DNA from: Ruania suaedae
GTDB lineage: Bacteria; Actinomycetota; Actinomycetes; Actinomycetales; Beutenbergiaceae
DNA: 64,000 bases
Direction of reading: 5' to 3'
Assembly: GCF_021049265.1 (NCBI RefSeq)
Contig: NZ_CP088018.1
Location: 3,038,001-3,102,000 of the forward strand
The notes beneath the pieces are model-generated. The model worked only from the letters and a program-made list of their open reading frames with translations. It did not search any database and was not told where the DNA came from. The position numbers were made by a program, and so were the translations under genes. Each line of letters begins with the position of its first letter. Within the stretch, counting starts at the first letter, position 1. Shown here piece by piece: positions 61,484 to 64,000 of this stretch.

Positions 61484-62482
61484 TCAGACGAGGCCGCCGA
61501 GAGTGGCGGTGAGCCGCTCCCCCATCAGCCGGTAACCATCGGGACCGGGGTGGAGCTTGTCCTCGAACCGGTCCGCCTCCGTGACGCTGATGATGTCCAG
61601 TCCGTCGACCAGCACGATCTGCGCGCCGTGCTCGTTCAGCGCTCCCACCACCTCACCGATCGCCTCGCGCATCTGCACCAGGCTCAGCCCACCGGCACTG
61701 GGCGTGGTCTCCCGCGGCGGACTGCCGATCGGGGTCATCACCACCAGCCGGGCCTGCGGGTGCGCGCCCCGGACGCGCTCGACGAAGCCGGAGACCTGCG
61801 GCGCGAACGTGCGATCGCTGAAGGTCGCCCCACCGTGGATGTTGATTCCCAGGCACAGCGAGATCACCTCGGCAGGGGTCTGGGCGATCGCGTGCTCGGC
61901 GATCGGGTCGAGGTGGCACTGCCCGCCGAACCCCAGGCAGGTCAGGTCCCAGCCGAGGCGCTGGGACACGATCGCCGGCCAGGTCTCGCTCGGCCCAGCT
62001 GCCGCGGTGCACTGGGTGATCGAGCTGCCGTAGGCCGTCCACCGCAGCCGCGGTGCGAGCGGGCGCAATACCTGCGCCCCGTACACGCCCAACCCCCCGA
62101 CGGCGGAGCGCCCCATCTGCGGCAACCACACCACGACGTCGTGCTCACCCGCGGGCAGGTCGATCTCGAGCACCTGCTGGCCCAGAGCGACGGCCACCCG
62201 CGCGTGCAGCTCGCCGTCGACGGTGACGTCCAGCGGCCACGAGGACTCGCACTCGTCGAAGAGGACCGGCAGCGTCAGCCGCGCGGCGTCGGTGCGCAGC
62301 TCGGCCCGCACGCCGGCGGCCATGCGCGCGGGGAACAGCAATGGCTCCGCGTGGGCGCGGTCGGCCCGCTCCGGTGGGAGGCGCCAGGGGCGCCACCACC
62401 CACCGTCCGGCAGCCAGCCGACGGCGCCGCGCCAGTGCGGCGATGAGACGGAGGGTTCCAGCATCTGGGCATCGTCGCTCAC
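61484..62482 (-). CDS. SGNH/GDSL-type esterase with N-terminal jelly-roll domain
   Basis: A protein of 332 residues. An N-terminal beta-sandwich (about 1-145) precedes an SGNH hydrolase core: block I Y-G-S-S-I-T, block II F-G-G-Q-C, block III L-G-I-N-I-H-G and the terminal D-x-x-H in F-E-D-K-L-H-P. Block I has G-S-S rather than G-D-S; the Ser nucleophile remains. The layout resembles carbohydrate esterases such as acetyl-xylan or SsfX3-like acyl enzymes. No signal peptide. GTG start. Confidence 0.85.
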   Translation of the reverse strand: MSDDAQMLEPSVSSPHWRGAVGWLPDGGWWRPWRLPPERADRAHAEPLLFPARMAAGVRAELRTDAARLTLPVLFDECESSWPLDVTVDGELHARVAVALGQQVLEIDLPAGEHDVVVWLPQMGRSAVGGLGVYGAQVLRPLAPRLRWTAYGSSITQCTAAAGPSETWPAIVSQRLGWDLTCLGFGGQCHLDPIAEHAIAQTPAEVISLCLGINIHGGATFSDRTFAPQVSGFVERVRGAHPQARLVVMTPIGSPPRETTPSAGGLSLVQMREAIGEVVGALNEHGAQIVLVDGLDIISVTEADRFEDKLHPGPDGYRLMGERLTATLGGLV

Positions 62483-62492
62483 GGCAGCGAGC

Positions 62493-63713
62493 CTAGCGCT
62501 GCCCTCCCGCTGCCTGGAACGCGAGGATCCGCTCGATCGCCTCCGTCACTGCCGCCTGGCCCGCCGCGAACGACAGGCGCACGTAGCGGCCCCCGCCGGC
62601 CGGATCGAAGTCGATGCCGGGCACCACCGCTACGCCCGAATCCTCCAGCAATGCCCGCGCCCAGGCGCCGGCGTCGGCGAAGTGACCCAGGGAGCCGGCG
62701 AGATCGGCGTAGAGGTAGAAGGCGCCGTCGGCAGGGGCGGTCGGCCCCCACCCGAGGGTGCCGACCGCATCCAGCAGGGTGGTGCGGGTCCGGGCGAGGG
62801 CAGCCACGCGAGCGTCGGCGGCCGCGTAGGAGGACTCGCTGAACGCCTCGACCGCGGCGTGGGCGGCCGGCGCGGGCGGGCAGAGTGCCACGTTGCCGGC
62901 GAGGGCATCGACGCCGCCGCCCAGGTCCGCGGGGACGAGTGCCCAGCCGATACGCCACCCCGTCATGCCCCAGTACTTGGAGAAGGAGGAGACGATCACG
63001 CCGGTGCGCGAGGTCTCCCAGGCACAGACACCGCGCGGGTCGGCCGCCCCCGGATCGGGGTAGGTGATGCCGTGGTAGATCTCGTCGCTGATCAGGCGCA
63101 CGTCGTGGGCATCGCACCATGCGGTGAGGGCGGCGAGCTCGGCGCGGGTGAGCATGGTGCCGGTCGGGTTGGCCGGCGAGGCCACCACGAGGCCCGCGAT
63201 CGGACCCCGGGCCGCCGCAGCGTCCAGAAGATCGGGGGTGGGCTGGAAGCGCTCGCCGGGCCCGCACGGGATATCCACCACCTCGCAGCCGAGTGCTGTG
63301 AGGATGTTGCGATAGGCGGGATAGCCGGGGCTCGCGAGCGCCACTCGGTCGCCAGGATCGAAGGCGGCAAGAAACGCCAGTACGAACGCGCCCGAGGAGC
63401 CGGTGGTGACCGCCACCTCCTCCGCGGCGACCTCCAGGCCGTACCAGCGGCGGTAGTGGCCAGCGATCGCCTCCCGGAGCGGCCGCGGCCCCAGCGCCGA
63501 GGTGTAGCCGAGGTCGTTGCCCTGGTGGAGCGCAGCGGCGCGCGCCGCGACGTCGGGCGGGGCACCGCCGGCGGGCTCCCCCGCGCACAGCGAGATCACG
63601 TCCCGCCCGGCCGTGCGCAGCTGGGCCACCCGGTCGAGGATGGACATCACCTCGAAGGGCGGGACGGCGGCGCGGCGGGCGACCTTCATGGTGGGCAGGC
63701 TATCGGGGCTCAC
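62493..63713 (-). CDS. PLP-dependent class I/II aminotransferase
   Basis: A protein of 406 residues. The PLP lysine is in S-S-F-S-K-Y-W-G-M-T-G-W-R, with S-P-A-N-P-T-G and D-E-I-Y typical of fold type I aspartate-family aminotransferases. It probably transfers an amino group between amino acids and 2-oxo acids; substrate not deducible. GTG 63713 overlaps the upstream stop (GTGA) and is preferred over an ATG at 63689 for that reason. Confidence 0.92.
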   Translation of the reverse strand: MSPDSLPTMKVARRAAVPPFEVMSILDRVAQLRTAGRDVISLCAGEPAGGAPPDVAARAAALHQGNDLGYTSALGPRPLREAIAGHYRRWYGLEVAAEEVAVTTGSSGAFVLAFLAAFDPGDRVALASPGYPAYRNILTALGCEVVDIPCGPGERFQPTPDLLDAAAARGPIAGLVVASPANPTGTMLTRAELAALTAWCDAHDVRLISDEIYHGITYPDPGAADPRGVCAWETSRTGVIVSSFSKYWGMTGWRIGWALVPADLGGGVDALAGNVALCPPAPAAHAAVEAFSESSYAAADARVAALARTRTTLLDAVGTLGWGPTAPADGAFYLYADLAGSLGHFADAGAWARALLEDSGVAVVPGIDFDPAGGGRYVRLSFAAGQAAVTEAIERILAFQAAGGQR

Positions 63714-64000
63714 GCCGCCGGGTTGGGCTCGGAACTGTCGCGCGCCTGCCTGGCCGAGGCGACGTCATCGACGATCGTGGTGATGTGCCGCATGCTCGTG
63801 AGCAGCGAGCCGTAGACCGGCCACAGGTCACCCGGGGGGAGGCCGTCCTGGCCGGAGAATCGTTCGGCGAGCGCATCGAGACGGTCACCGATGGGATCGA
63901 CCTCGGCGTCCGGATCCTCGACGGCGCGGCCCGCGTCGTGGACGATCGCGGCCCACTCGGTGCGGAAGTCGTCGTCCCACTGGCTCTCGGAGTACGTCGA
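63710..64000 (-). CDS. C-terminal part of a FUSC/aromatic acid exporter-like protein (cut by window edge)
   Basis: The last 96 codons of a leftward gene, ending in N-P-A-A and a TGA that overlaps the aminotransferase GTG. The visible part is helical and acidic, with L-P-P-G-D-L-W-P-V-Y-G-S-L-L-T-S-M-R-H-I, which resembles the cytoplasmic tail of FUSC-type exporters as I remember it. The rest lies outside the window, so the family call is tentative. Confidence 0.45.
   Translation of the reverse strand, partial: STYSESQWDDDFRTEWAAIVHDAGRAVEDPDAEVDPIGDRLDALAERFSGQDGLPPGDLWPVYGSLLTSMRHITTIVDDVASARQARDSSEPNPAA

Noticed and set aside
1-64000. CRISPR arrays, insertion sequences or an integrated island
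   Set aside because: No regularly spaced direct repeats, transposase or integrase frames were seen, and base composition and codon use look uniform across the window.

Overview
The window is a GC-rich chromosomal segment from an actinobacterium. The evidence is a mycothiol synthase, a GlnR-type regulator, DUF3073, a GerW protein, PHO boxes, frequent GTG starts and many GTGA or ATGA gene overlaps. A member of the Micrococcales (Ruaniaceae/Beutenbergiaceae-like) fits, but the species cannot be named from sequence alone. Coding density is very high. No prophage, insertion sequence, CRISPR array or rRNA operon was found. Four tRNA genes are present: Lys, then Glu-Asp-Phe in a row.

Left part (1-25 kb). 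A FUSC-type membrane protein (cut by the window edge), YgfZ, a nitrobindin-like protein and a membrane protein come first. A phosphate and nitrogen block follows: glnR, a DUF47 protein with Pit, a secreted lipoprotein, pstSCAB read leftward behind a clear two-repeat PHO box, mutT1 and ppk1, then mshD. To my recollection this order resembles the Streptomyces pst-ppk-mshD-glnR region. Next comes an assimilatory sulfate operon, nirA-cysH-cysD-cysN, with the APS-reductase type of CysH and no cysC. A lactone oxidase, a transglutaminase and a voltage-sensor-like membrane protein follow.

Middle (25-47 kb). Here lie membrane proteins, an AbiEi/DUF559 protein, a heparinase II/III-like enzyme with nagB, a HEAT protein next to a MerR-HEAT fusion, an exporter with an EEP-family protein and MsrB, surE-galE, the tRNA trio, DUF3073, purM-purF and an RNB ribonuclease. 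A cold-shock gene with an unusual leader and a fatty acid desaturase end this part.

Right part (47-64 kb). A 1538-residue surface protein combines a secreted nuclease and a 5'-nucleotidase and ends in a sortase signal. It is followed by malic enzyme, an MFS exporter, an acetyltransferase, an aldose epimerase, purL, a crcB pair for fluoride export, a LacI regulator, GerW, an SGNH hydrolase, an aminotransferase and the end of another possible FUSC-family gene.

The most unusual signal is a family of five dispersed 64-bp imperfect palindromes at 1668, 22162, 26695, 27670 and 33989. All have exactly the same internal spacing, and two of them supply the stop codons of both convergent neighbours. 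Other points of note are a leaderless small ORF running through an intrinsic terminator ahead of cspA, a 23-codon ORF coupled to crcB, and a four-helix voltage-sensor-like protein without a pore motif.
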